A DNA stretch of 64,000 nucleotides from contig JACRDQ010000039.1 of the NCBI GenBank assembly GCA_016218545.1, positions 1 to 64,000 on the forward strand. The letters are read 5' to 3'. Made by a program: the position numbers and the translations under genes. Shown here piece by piece: positions 48,247-56,608 of the stretch. This stretch comes from Elusimicrobiota bacterium. Lineage in GTDB: Bacteria > Elusimicrobiota > Elusimicrobia > UBA1565 > UBA9628. Position 1 is the stretch's first letter, and every line of letters begins with the position of its first letter. The notes under the pieces were generated by a model. It was not told the origin of the DNA. It saw only the letters and a list, made by a program, of their open reading frames with translations, and did no database searches.

Positions 48247-50048
48247 TGGGGCACCATCGTATGAAGCGGCTGATGCCCTGGGTGGTCGCCGGCCTGACCT
48301 TCCTCGCCTTTGTCCCGGCTCTCGAGAGCCTCTTCGTCAACTGGGACGACCAGGCGAACTTCCTGGAGAATCCGGACTTCCGCGGCCTGGGGATGAAGGA
48401 GCTGGGCTGGATGTTCTCCACCTTCCACCTCGCGCACTACCAGCCCGTGACCTGGCTGAGCTGGGCCTTGGACAAGGCTCTCTGGGGCACCAACCCGTTC
48501 GGCTATCACCTGACGAACCTCCTCCTTCATTGCGGCATGGCCGCGCTCTTCTACCTGGTCTGCCGGCGCTTCCTGGACCGGGGAGCGCCTGAGAGCGCGG
48601 GCATCCATCCCTGGGCCGCTGCCTGGGCAGCCCTGTTCTTCGCGGTCCACCCCCTGCGCGTGGAGGCCGTAGCCTGGGCCACTGAGCGCAGGGAGCTGTT
48701 GTCAGGCTTGCTCTACCTCTGGGCCGTGGTGCTCTACTTGAAGCGGCATCAGGAGGGAGCGGGCCGGCAGCCGAGCCTGTGGCGGGTCACAGGGGTCGGG
48801 GCATTGGCCATGCTCTCGAACGTGAGGAGCGTTTCTTTGCCCGTGGCCCTGCTGGTCCTCGACTACTATCCGCTCGACAGGTTGAGGCTGCATGCGGGAG
48901 GGTCCCGGCTCGGTCTCGTGAAGGAGAAGCTCCCTCTCTTCGGCCTGGCCCTTGGCGCGGGCCTCCTGGGCCTCCTGGCTCAGTTCACGACCTACACGCT
49001 CATCCCGATGGCCAAGGCGGGCTTGCCGGCGCGGCTGGAGCAGACCTGCTTCGGCGTGGCGTTCTACCTCTGGAAGACCCTGGCTCCGTGGGGCCTGTCC
49101 AACTGGTATGGCGACAGCTACATGGCTCCCCGGACCTGGCTGGTCGCAGCCGGAGCCCTGGCCGCGGTCCTGCTGACCCTCTGGCTGGCTTGGCGCGGGA
49201 TGGCCGGACGCGGCAGGGTCTTGTTCGCGGCATGGCTCTGGTATCTCGTCACCCTGTCGCCGACCCTGGGCCTGGTCAAGTCCGGCAGGCAGATCGTGGC
49301 TGACCGCTACAGCTACCTGCCTTCCCTGGCCTTGGCCTTGCTGTGCGCGGCCGGGCTCGCCAAGCTCCGGGCCAAGACCAGGCAGGGGCGAGGCCCCGTG
49401 TTCGTCGCTGCGGCTGCCTGCGCCTTGGCGGTGCTGCCGCTCCTCGGGAGCCTGACCTGGAGACAGTGCCGCGTCTGGAACGACACGGTCAGCCTATGGT
49501 CTCGCGCGGTCAGCGTGGACCCCAGGTCCGTGTTCATCCGCACGAACCACGGCATCGCGCTCCTCCAGGCCCGGCGCTTCGATGAGGCGGTCCGGGCCTT
49601 CGAGTCGATCCGCGAGGACACGGTCGACGGCATGGACCCGGACTCCGGGGTGGCGTTCTTCGGCTTCATCCGGTTCCTCACTGCCATGACGCACCACAAC
49701 TGGGGCGTGGACCTCATGTACCGGGACCGGCCCCTGGAGGCGGAGGAGCACCTGCGCAAGTCGCTCTTCTACAACCCGGACCTCGAGAGCGGACGCACGG
49801 CGCTCGGCCTGGCCCTGCTGCGCTCAGGCAAGCTCGACGCCGCCATTCCCCTCCTGCAGGAGGCTATGGAGGCCGCTCCAGACGCAGTGGACCCGAGGCT
49901 GAACCTCGCCCAGGCCTTGGCTGCCAAGGGCAGGAAGAAGGAAGCCTTGGCCCAGTACGAGGCGGCCTTGAAGCTCTCTCCCGGGGATCCGGGCGTCCTC
50001 GAGGCACGGGCGCGCCTGCTGGACGCGGGCCGCAAGGGTCCGCGATGA
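48246..50048 (+). CDS. TMTC-like membrane glycosyltransferase with TPRs, copy 1
   Basis: A 600-residue protein with about 10 membrane helices followed by C-terminal tetratricopeptide repeats (TALGLALLRSGKLDAAIPLLQ; LNLAQALAAKGRKKEALAQY). The first periplasmic loop has the NWDDQANFLENP motif, with the acidic pair expected of GT-C (O-mannosyltransferase/TMTC-like) enzymes, then FFAVHPLRVEAVAWATERRE. Such proteins transfer sugars from lipid carriers to proteins or glycans outside the membrane. It is first of three tandem paralogues. The ATG at 48246 shares a base with the waaA stop (TGATG); ATG 48261 is an alternative. Substrate unknown. Confidence 0.82.
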   Translation: MGHHRMKRLMPWVVAGLTFLAFVPALESLFVNWDDQANFLENPDFRGLGMKELGWMFSTFHLAHYQPVTWLSWALDKALWGTNPFGYHLTNLLLHCGMAALFYLVCRRFLDRGAPESAGIHPWAAAWAALFFAVHPLRVEAVAWATERRELLSGLLYLWAVVLYLKRHQEGAGRQPSLWRVTGVGALAMLSNVRSVSLPVALLVLDYYPLDRLRLHAGGSRLGLVKEKLPLFGLALGAGLLGLLAQFTTYTLIPMAKAGLPARLEQTCFGVAFYLWKTLAPWGLSNWYGDSYMAPRTWLVAAGALAAVLLTLWLAWRGMAGRGRVLFAAWLWYLVTLSPTLGLVKSGRQIVADRYSYLPSLALALLCAAGLAKLRAKTRQGRGPVFVAAAACALAVLPLLGSLTWRQCRVWNDTVSLWSRAVSVDPRSVFIRTNHGIALLQARRFDEAVRAFESIREDTVDGMDPDSGVAFFGFIRFLTAMTHHNWGVDLMYRDRPLEAEEHLRKSLFYNPDLESGRTALGLALLRSGKLDAAIPLLQEAMEAAPDAVDPRLNLAQALAAKGRKKEALAQYEAALKLSPGDPGVLEARARLLDAGRKGPR

Positions 50049-51502
50049 AACGGGGCTGGTGGCCGTGGCTTGCCCTGGGGATCTGCACGGCCTGGGTGTT
50101 CCGCGACGTGCTCTCCCACGGCTTCTTCAATTTCGACGACTATGAGAACTTCGTGGACAACCCCATGGTCCACGGCCTGGGCTGGGCGAACATCGCCTGG
50201 ATGCTCACCTCCCTGCACATGACGACCTATCAGCCGCTCGCGTGGCTGGCAGGAGGAGCGGTATTCTCCGTGGTCGGGCCTTGGGCTCCCGCGTTCCATG
50301 GGTTGAGCCTCGGTCTGCACGCTGCCAATGCAGCCATGCTCGGCCTCCTGCTGTGGCGCGTGCTCCGCAGGGCCGCGCCAGGGTCTCCCTCTGCGCCGAG
50401 CCTGGCCGCGGCCCTGGCCGCCGGCCTGCTCTGGGCCGTGCATCCGACCAGGGTGGCTGCCGTGGCCTGGGCCACCAAGGTCTCGGACCTCATGTCCGCC
50501 TTCTTCTTCCTCTCAGCTTGCCTGGCCTATGTGGGGCCTGGCCCAGGCAAGCCCGGGGTCTGGAAAGCAGCCGGATTCTTCCTCGCATCAGGGCTGTCCC
50601 GCTGGACCGGCATCACCCTGCCCATGGTCCTGCTCCTCCTCGACGTCTTCCCCCTCAAGAGGCTCGACCCCCATCCCCGGACCTGGTTCAAGGCTCCCGG
50701 GTTCTTGGTCTGGGTCGAGAAATGGCCGTTCCTCGCAGCAGCAGTCGGGCTGGGCCTGGTCAATGCCTGGGCCAAGGCGCAGATAGGCGGCATCAGCCTG
50801 CTCCACGGTCTGTGGCAGCCGGTCGATTCCTGCTTGGCCTCTGTCTTCTACCTGCGCAAGCTCCTTTTCCCCGCTGACCTCGGGGTCCTCTACGCCATCG
50901 TGGTCCCGGGCCGTCCAGCGGCGCTCGCGGCCGCGAGCGCGGTCCTCCTGGTCCTGGCCGTGACCGCGGGTTTGCTCGCGTTCCGCAGGGCCGCGGCCTT
51001 GTGCTTGGCCGGCTGGCTGCTCTGGCTGGCCGGCCTCCTGCCCACCTTCGCCGCATCAAGCGACGGGACGGTCTTCGGCCAGGACAGCTACACCTACATC
51101 CCGTCCATGGGTCTGGCCCTGATCCTGGCTCAGGCCTTCCAAACGGTGTTCGAGAAGAGCTGGCCGCGGACCGCCGCTCGATGGGCCTCGGTCCTGGCTG
51201 TTGTCCTTGCCTGCGCCGGCCTGGCTGCCTGGAGCGCCAAGCAGACCGCTGTCTGGCGCGAGCCCCAGGCGGTCTGGAGACAGACCGTGGCTGCGGAGCC
51301 CCGGCTGTGGATCGCCCACGTCAACCTCGGGTCCCTGCTCCTGGAGCAGGGCCGCTGGGACGAGGCCCGGCTGCACTATGCCCAAGCCCTCCGGCTGCGG
51401 CCCGGAGCGCCGGAGTGGAAGGCTCAGATCTCAGAGGCCCTCAGGCAGATGCCGTCCTCAGCCCCGGACCCCCGGGCCCTGCCTGAGCAGGAGGCGCGAT
51501 GA
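50045..51502 (+). CDS. TMTC-like membrane glycosyltransferase, copy 2
   Basis: A 485-residue paralogue of the genes on both sides, with overlapping ATGA at each end. It keeps the acidic loop as NFDDYENFVDNP, the HPTRVAAVAWATKVSDL block and about ten helices, but the TPR tail is short (LGSLLLEQGRWDEARLHYAQALRLRPG, one repeat unit). Compared with copies 1 and 3 it is about 100 residues shorter, mainly in the C-terminal repeats. Probably a periplasm-facing sugar transferase in the same glycan pathway; divergence suggests a different donor or acceptor. Confidence 0.8.
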   Translation: MKRGWWPWLALGICTAWVFRDVLSHGFFNFDDYENFVDNPMVHGLGWANIAWMLTSLHMTTYQPLAWLAGGAVFSVVGPWAPAFHGLSLGLHAANAAMLGLLLWRVLRRAAPGSPSAPSLAAALAAGLLWAVHPTRVAAVAWATKVSDLMSAFFFLSACLAYVGPGPGKPGVWKAAGFFLASGLSRWTGITLPMVLLLLDVFPLKRLDPHPRTWFKAPGFLVWVEKWPFLAAAVGLGLVNAWAKAQIGGISLLHGLWQPVDSCLASVFYLRKLLFPADLGVLYAIVVPGRPAALAAASAVLLVLAVTAGLLAFRRAAALCLAGWLLWLAGLLPTFAASSDGTVFGQDSYTYIPSMGLALILAQAFQTVFEKSWPRTAARWASVLAVVLACAGLAAWSAKQTAVWREPQAVWRQTVAAEPRLWIAHVNLGSLLLEQGRWDEARLHYAQALRLRPGAPEWKAQISEALRQMPSSAPDPRALPEQEAR

Positions 51503-53238
51503 GAAGCGGGAAGGACGCTCCCTTGAGCCCCAGGCTGCGCCTGCTCGCGCTCGCGGCCGTGGTGCTCGCTGCCGTGGCCGCAGCCTACCTGCCCGTGCTC
51601 CAGAACGGCTTCGTCAACTGGGACGACGCCGAGGCCATCCTCGAGAACCCCCGCATCCTGAGCCTCACCCCTGCCAATTTCCGCTGGATGTTCACCACGC
51701 TCTATTGGGGCACCTATCAGCCTCTCGGCTGGGTGGTCTGGTCCCTGGTCGTGAAGATACAGGGACTGGCTCCCATGGGCTTCCATCTTGTGAGCCTGCT
51801 GACGCACCTGGCTGTGTGCGCCAGCCTCTTCTTCCTCACCCGGAAGCTCCTGCGGCTCGGCCTGCCCCGCTCCGAGCCGGGGCAGGCGGACCTCTGGGCG
51901 GCGCTGGGCGCCGCGGTCTTCGGTCTGCACCCCATCAATGCCGAGGTCGTGTCGAACGCCTCGGGCTACGCGGACCTCTTGGCAGCCGGGTTCTTCGTGA
52001 CCTCGATCCACAGCTATCTCAAGCGCTTCGACCCCGGAGCCAGGCCGCGGCTGTGGCTTGCGGTCTCATGGTCGCTTTTTGCCCTCTCCGGCCTGTGCCG
52101 ATGGCGGGGAGTGAGCCTTCCATTCGTCCTGCTGGTGCTCGACGCGTATCCCCTGGGAAGGTTCGCGGCTGCCGCCGGCAAGAGACGGGAAGCCCTCAAG
52201 GCCGCGCTCCTGGAGAAGCTGCCGTTCCTGGCGGTCTCCTTGGCCGTGGTGGCGATCAATGCCGCTGGCAAGGGCCTGGAGGCCGGCTCCAGGCTCCCGA
52301 AACTTGCGGACGCTGCCGCAGGCACCCTCTTCTTCCTGCAGAAGCTCGCGCTGCCGTGGGGGTTATGCCCCTTCTACCCTCCAGGAGCGCCGGGCACGAC
52401 CCTTTCCTGGCCCGCGGTCACGAACATCGGGCTCGCGGTGGCGCTCACGGCCTTCCTCATCAGCCGTTGGCGCTCATGGCCCGCTGCCTTGGCGGTGTGG
52501 CTCCAGTATCTCATGGCCATCGCTCCGACCCTGGGGTTCTTCAAGGACCGGCCCATGTTCGTCTACGACCGCTACGCCTATTGCGCGCTCCTGGGCCTGC
52601 CCGTGCTCATCGCCGCGGTCTTCATGAGGCTGCGCTCCGCGGGCCTTTCCTCCGGCGGCGGCCCTGTCCTCGGATCGTCCAAGTCCGGCAGCGCCCTGGG
52701 TTTCCGTCCCCTTCTCGCCGCTGCCCTGGCAGGCGGCCTGCTCATGCTGGGCTGGCTGACCCGGAGGCAGGTCCTGACCTGGCATGACCCGGTGAGCCTG
52801 TGGAATCACGCGCTCGTGGCTGTGCCCGGGTCCGCGGTGGCGCACACCAGGCTCGGGGACGCCTTGTTCGCGGGCGGCAGGGGCGAGGAAGCGCTCGTCC
52901 ATTTCTTCAAGGCCTTGGACCTCTCTCCAGGCCACGCCGATCTCAACAACAGGATCGGGAGCACTTTCTTCCACCTCGGGAAGCTGAAGGAGGCCATGAC
53001 GCGCTACGCCATGGTCCTGGATGCGGACCCGGGGTTCAGCGAGGCGCACTTCAATATGGGCATGGCTTTGGCGCGGCAGGGACGCTTCGGTGCGGCGGCG
53101 GACCGCTTCCGCCGCTTCCTGGACCTCCAGCCCGGCCACCCCCTGGGCCTGAGGTATCTCGAGGCGGCGCTCGCTGAAGAGGCCAGGGTCCAGGCCAAGG
53201 CCCGGGCGGTCCGTCCCAAGGCCCGCCGGGCGAAATGA
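51499..53238 (+). CDS. TMTC-like membrane glycosyltransferase with TPRs, copy 3
   Basis: A 579-residue paralogue with the same plan: NWDDAEAILENP acidic loop, GLHPINAEVVSNASGYAD, about ten membrane helices, then three or more TPRs (RLGDALFAGGRGEEALVHF; NNRIGSTFFHLGKLKEAMT; NMGMALARQGRFGAAADRF) and a basic tail. The start overlaps copy 2 (ATGA), with the tail running into an extended -10 for the next gene. Its HPINAEVV replaces HPLRVEAV/HPTRVAAV of the other two, so it is the most divergent in the second loop. Exact substrate cannot be deduced. Confidence 0.82.
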   Translation: MRSGKDAPLSPRLRLLALAAVVLAAVAAAYLPVLQNGFVNWDDAEAILENPRILSLTPANFRWMFTTLYWGTYQPLGWVVWSLVVKIQGLAPMGFHLVSLLTHLAVCASLFFLTRKLLRLGLPRSEPGQADLWAALGAAVFGLHPINAEVVSNASGYADLLAAGFFVTSIHSYLKRFDPGARPRLWLAVSWSLFALSGLCRWRGVSLPFVLLVLDAYPLGRFAAAAGKRREALKAALLEKLPFLAVSLAVVAINAAGKGLEAGSRLPKLADAAAGTLFFLQKLALPWGLCPFYPPGAPGTTLSWPAVTNIGLAVALTAFLISRWRSWPAALAVWLQYLMAIAPTLGFFKDRPMFVYDRYAYCALLGLPVLIAAVFMRLRSAGLSSGGGPVLGSSKSGSALGFRPLLAAALAGGLLMLGWLTRRQVLTWHDPVSLWNHALVAVPGSAVAHTRLGDALFAGGRGEEALVHFFKALDLSPGHADLNNRIGSTFFHLGKLKEAMTRYAMVLDADPGFSEAHFNMGMALARQGRFGAAADRFRRFLDLQPGHPLGLRYLEAALAEEARVQAKARAVRPKARRAK

Positions 53239-53244
53239 TATAAT
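53236..53244 (+). promoter_or_regulatory. Extended -10 promoter before the GT9 gene
   Basis: TGATATAAT, where TGA is the stop of TMTC copy 3. The start point would be near 53251, with the GT9 ATG at 53279. Confidence 0.55.
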
Positions 53245-53247
53245 CAC

Positions 53248-53274
53248 GCTTCCTCCCCCGTCGGGGGCGGAAGC
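53248..53274 (+). promoter_or_regulatory. GC hairpin just before the GT9 start
   Basis: GCTTCC-T-CCCCC / GGGGG-C-GGAAGC forms a stem of 6 plus 5 bp with one mismatch and a 3-nt loop. The 3' arm contains GGAAG 5 bp before the ATG, so the structure could mask the ribosome binding site in read-through transcripts, or end them partially. Confidence 0.4.
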
Positions 53275-53278
53275 CCGA

Positions 53279-54802
53279 ATGCCCAAGAAGATCCTCGTCA
53301 TCAGGCTCTCCTCCCTGGGGGACGTGGTCCTGACCGCGCCGGTCTTCCGGAGCCTCAAGGCGGCCTGGCCGGACTGCGGCATCTCCATCCTGGTCAAGCC
53401 CCAGTTCGCCGGCGCCCTCAAGGGCAACCCTCACCTGGGCGGGATCATCCCGTTCCACGGGCTCAGGGACGCGGTGAGCCGCATCCGGGCCCAGGGCTTC
53501 ACGCACCTCCTCGACCTTCACGCCACGCCCAGGTCGCTCCTCATCCGCCTCATGAGCGGCGTCCCCGAGGTCTCGGTCTACCGCAAGGACGCCCTGGCGC
53601 GGCGGCTCTTCGTGAGCTTCGGCCTGCGCTCCCCTGCGCTGGAGAAGCACACCATCGAGCGCTACCTCGCGGCCCTGGCTCCGTGGGGCGTGGCCGGCGG
53701 CGGACTGGGCCTGGAGTTCGGAGACTACGGCGAGGCCTCTCCTCCGGGCGCGGACAGGACCCCGGCCCCCTCCCCCGGACGCATCCTGGTCGTGCAGACC
53801 GCGTTCCTGGGAGACTGCCTCCTGACCCTGCCCCTCCTGCGGGAGCTCAAGACCCTCTCTCCGTCCTCCCATGTCGCGGTCCTCACCACGGAGCGCACCC
53901 AGGAGGTCTTCGCCGGCTCGCCGTGGGTGGACGAGACCATCCTGGACAAGAAGCGCGGCGAGCACGCGGGCCTCTTCGGCGCCCTGGCCATGGCGCGCCT
54001 GCTGCGTTCCAAGGCTTTTGACTGCGCCATCATCCCGCACCGGTCGTTCCGGAGCGCCTTCATCGCGTGGCGGGCCGGGATCGCGGAGCGGGTCGGCTTC
54101 TCCTCGAGCGCCGGGAGCTTCTTGCTGACCAGGCGCCTGCCCTTCGCCTGGCACATGCACGACCTCGAGCGCAACCTCGCCCTGCTCCTGCCTTTCCAGG
54201 CGGACCTGAGGCTCAGGCCCGACAGCTCCAGGTATCTCGAGCCCCCGGCCCAGGAGAAGGTCGCAGCCCGGCTCCAGGAAGCGGGGATCGGGCCCGGGGA
54301 CCGGGTGGTCGGCATCCACCCGGGCTCCACGTGGCCCACCAAGAAGTGGTTCGAGGCTCGGTTCCGTGGGCTCAGCCTGAGGCTTGCGGCCGACGGGGTC
54401 AAGGTCGTCATCGTCGGAGGAGGCGCGGACCGGGTCCTGTGCGCGAGGCTTGCGGCCGACTCGGGGGCCGCGGACCTCTCGGGCGGCTCCCTCGACGAGC
54501 TCAAGAGCCTCATGTCCAGGCTCTCACTCTTCGTGACCAACGACTCCGGGCCCATGCACGTGGCCTCGGCCTCCGGGGTCCCCACGCTCGCGATCTTCGG
54601 CCCCACCACCAGGGAGCTGGGCTTCTTCCCTTACGGCCCCGGCCACCGGGTGCTCGAGGCGGACCTGGCCTGCAGGCCCTGCGCCCTGCACGGCGGCCGC
54701 TCCTGCCCGCACGGCCACTTCCTGTGCATGGGTCTCATCACCACGGACCTAGCCTACCAAGCCGCCAAGGAGATGCTGCGCGCTCAGGGCGTGCGTCCTT
54801 GA
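53279..54802 (+). CDS. Glycosyltransferase family 9 with duplicated N-terminal domain
   Basis: A 507-residue heptosyltransferase-like protein, about 150 longer than normal. Residues 3 to about 150 form an N-terminal Rossmann domain (ILVIRLSSLGDVVLTAPVFR), and a second copy begins at about 168 (ILVVQTAFLGDCLLTLPLLR). Only one C-terminal nucleotide-sugar domain follows (HPGSTWPTKKWFEARF; VTNDSGPMHVASASGVPT; CxPC...C.HG). So it has one and a half GT9 units. Heptosyltransferases use ADP-heptose to extend the LPS core. It sits in the LPS region before a convergent MFS gene. The extra domain may be degenerate or used for dimer contacts. Confidence 0.85.
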   Translation: MPKKILVIRLSSLGDVVLTAPVFRSLKAAWPDCGISILVKPQFAGALKGNPHLGGIIPFHGLRDAVSRIRAQGFTHLLDLHATPRSLLIRLMSGVPEVSVYRKDALARRLFVSFGLRSPALEKHTIERYLAALAPWGVAGGGLGLEFGDYGEASPPGADRTPAPSPGRILVVQTAFLGDCLLTLPLLRELKTLSPSSHVAVLTTERTQEVFAGSPWVDETILDKKRGEHAGLFGALAMARLLRSKAFDCAIIPHRSFRSAFIAWRAGIAERVGFSSSAGSFLLTRRLPFAWHMHDLERNLALLLPFQADLRLRPDSSRYLEPPAQEKVAARLQEAGIGPGDRVVGIHPGSTWPTKKWFEARFRGLSLRLAADGVKVVIVGGGADRVLCARLAADSGAADLSGGSLDELKSLMSRLSLFVTNDSGPMHVASASGVPTLAIFGPTTRELGFFPYGPGHRVLEADLACRPCALHGGRSCPHGHFLCMGLITTDLAYQAAKEMLRAQGVRP

Positions 54803-54836
54803 AGGGCTGACGTCCTCCTTTCCCGGAAAGGTCCGG

Positions 54837-56510
54837 CTACTTCTTCCAGTCCTGAACGGCCTTCGGCGCGATCAGGTGGTACCGGTGGTCCAGGTAGATC
54901 TTGCGCATGAACACCGAGGCGAAGAAGGCCAGGAGCACGGAACTCATGACCTCGAGGCCCCAGGTGTAGCAGGTCAGCACGAGCAGCAGGCCGAACACGG
55001 CCAGGGTCGCGATGCCGACCTTCCTCAGGAAGCCCTTCCCGAGCCTGGCGAAATGCTCGGGACCCACCATGAGCACGGTCGCGTCCTCGGTGGCGATGGT
55101 CTCCCTGCGGTTCGGGAGCATGTGGGAGGCGGTGAAGCTCAGGAGGTAGGCCGCCGACCCGATGAGGATGAGCATGGCGATGGACATCTCCGCGCCCGGA
55201 GCCGCCTGGATGCCGAAGAGCCCCTCCTGGAGGGAACGCATGACCCCGAATTCCAGACCGTGGGTGTAGAGCCAGGACCCGGAGGAGTAGGAGAAGGAGT
55301 AGGCGAGGTTGGCCACGGACATGAAGCCCGCGAAGAGCGAGCCCGCGGCCTTGCTCGGGATGACCGCGCCCACCAGGCTGAAGGTGCTCATGCGCGTGAA
55401 CCCCACGAACACGGAGAGGACGAAGCCGTAGACGCACATGAACCCGAGCCGCACCTGGAGGGAGGACAGGAAGGGGAGACGGGCCTGGAGGCCCCCCGTG
55501 ATGTTCGAGAACCAGGGCTCCACGGTCAGGTACTGCGTCAGGTTGGCGAGGATGCTCAGCACGATGACGATCTGGAAGACCTTCTTGAGGCCCCAGCGGT
55601 CCTGCCAGCCTGTCCCGTATTTGGCGAAGGCGAGCACGCCGATGAAGTAGCCCAGGTAGGCGCAGCCGTCCGAGATCCCGATCTGGGTCTGCGTGAACTT
55701 GAGGGTCTCGATCATGTAGTTCGTCCACAGGGCGCCCATGGCGGGCTGGAAGTGGAAGAGGAAATAGAAGACGATGATCCACATGACCGGCCCGGTGTTG
55801 AGGCCGTCCCAGAAGTTGAGCACCGACTCCTTGAGCGGGATGGTGGGAGCCTGGTCCTTGGGCAGGTAGAAGACCACGGCGAGCACGAGCAGCGGCACGG
55901 CTGCCAGGCCGACCATGAGCCAGTCGAAGGGCATGTGGTCCGCGATCCAGCCTCCGCAGACCGCGGAGAAGATGCTGGTGCCGTAGATGGCGGCCCAGCA
56001 GATGGATTGGTTCAGGCCCACGGTCGTGGACTTGGACTGGCCCGAGGCTTTGGCCTCGGAATCGCCCTCGACCACGGTGGCGCGGTCCACGGAAACGTCC
56101 GTGGCGGCCAGGAACACGGACAGGATGAACATGTACCAGAAGAAGACCTTCACGTTGATGTCCACCAGCGGGGTCAGGGCGTAGAAGACCACGGCCGCGG
56201 CGAGCAGGAAGGTCAGGATGACCTTGGTCTTGCCGTAGGCGTCGATGAGGAAGCCCAGGACCGGCTTGAAGCTCCAGGCGAGGTAGGACTGCGAGAAGAT
56301 GCTCTGGGCCGCGGCCTCGGAGAGCTTGTAGTCCACGGTGAAGTGCTTGAAGAAAGGCTGGTACGTGATGCCCTGGAAGGGGTTGGCGATGCCCTGGAGC
56401 ACGTACTCCAGGGCGAAGACCACCTTCATGGGGTTCATGCCCAGGAAGGTGCGCCCGGAAGACGGGGCGCTGCCGGTCCTGGGTTCCTGGGAAGGGGGAT
56501 CCTGGCTCAT
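54837..56510 (-). CDS. MFS transporter, BT1/folate-biopterin-like
   Basis: A 557-residue membrane protein with about 12 helices and an elongated loop/C-terminus. The motif LAWSFKPVLGFLIDAYGKTK resembles the BT1/folate-biopterin transporter (FBT) signature (KPxxGxxxD), and IKxxPxxG-like helices follow. The family imports pterins or other small molecules; the substrate here is not predictable. RBS AAGGAG lies 4 bp before the ATG. It is the only minus-strand gene in the glycan region, converging with the GT9 gene (34 bp apart) and diverging from the GT4 gene (98 bp apart). Alternative: another MFS branch. Confidence 0.7.
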   Translation of the reverse strand: MSQDPPSQEPRTGSAPSSGRTFLGMNPMKVVFALEYVLQGIANPFQGITYQPFFKHFTVDYKLSEAAAQSIFSQSYLAWSFKPVLGFLIDAYGKTKVILTFLLAAAVVFYALTPLVDINVKVFFWYMFILSVFLAATDVSVDRATVVEGDSEAKASGQSKSTTVGLNQSICWAAIYGTSIFSAVCGGWIADHMPFDWLMVGLAAVPLLVLAVVFYLPKDQAPTIPLKESVLNFWDGLNTGPVMWIIVFYFLFHFQPAMGALWTNYMIETLKFTQTQIGISDGCAYLGYFIGVLAFAKYGTGWQDRWGLKKVFQIVIVLSILANLTQYLTVEPWFSNITGGLQARLPFLSSLQVRLGFMCVYGFVLSVFVGFTRMSTFSLVGAVIPSKAAGSLFAGFMSVANLAYSFSYSSGSWLYTHGLEFGVMRSLQEGLFGIQAAPGAEMSIAMLILIGSAAYLLSFTASHMLPNRRETIATEDATVLMVGPEHFARLGKGFLRKVGIATLAVFGLLLVLTCYTWGLEVMSSVLLAFFASVFMRKIYLDHRYHLIAPKAVQDWKK

Positions 56511-56587
56511 GGGGCTCCTTGGCGTGAAAAGGCTCGCAAGAACCTAGCAAATCATGCAGGCCCAAGGACAGATGAGACCTGAATAAA

Positions 56588-56596
56588 TGATAGAAT
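56588..56596 (+). promoter_or_regulatory. Extended -10 promoter before the GT4 gene
   Basis: TGATAGAAT, an extended -10 ending 12 bp before the ATG at 56609 in the divergent region with the MFS gene. Leader about 6 nt. Confidence 0.45.
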
Positions 56597-56608
56597 CCCA
56601 TCAAGCTG

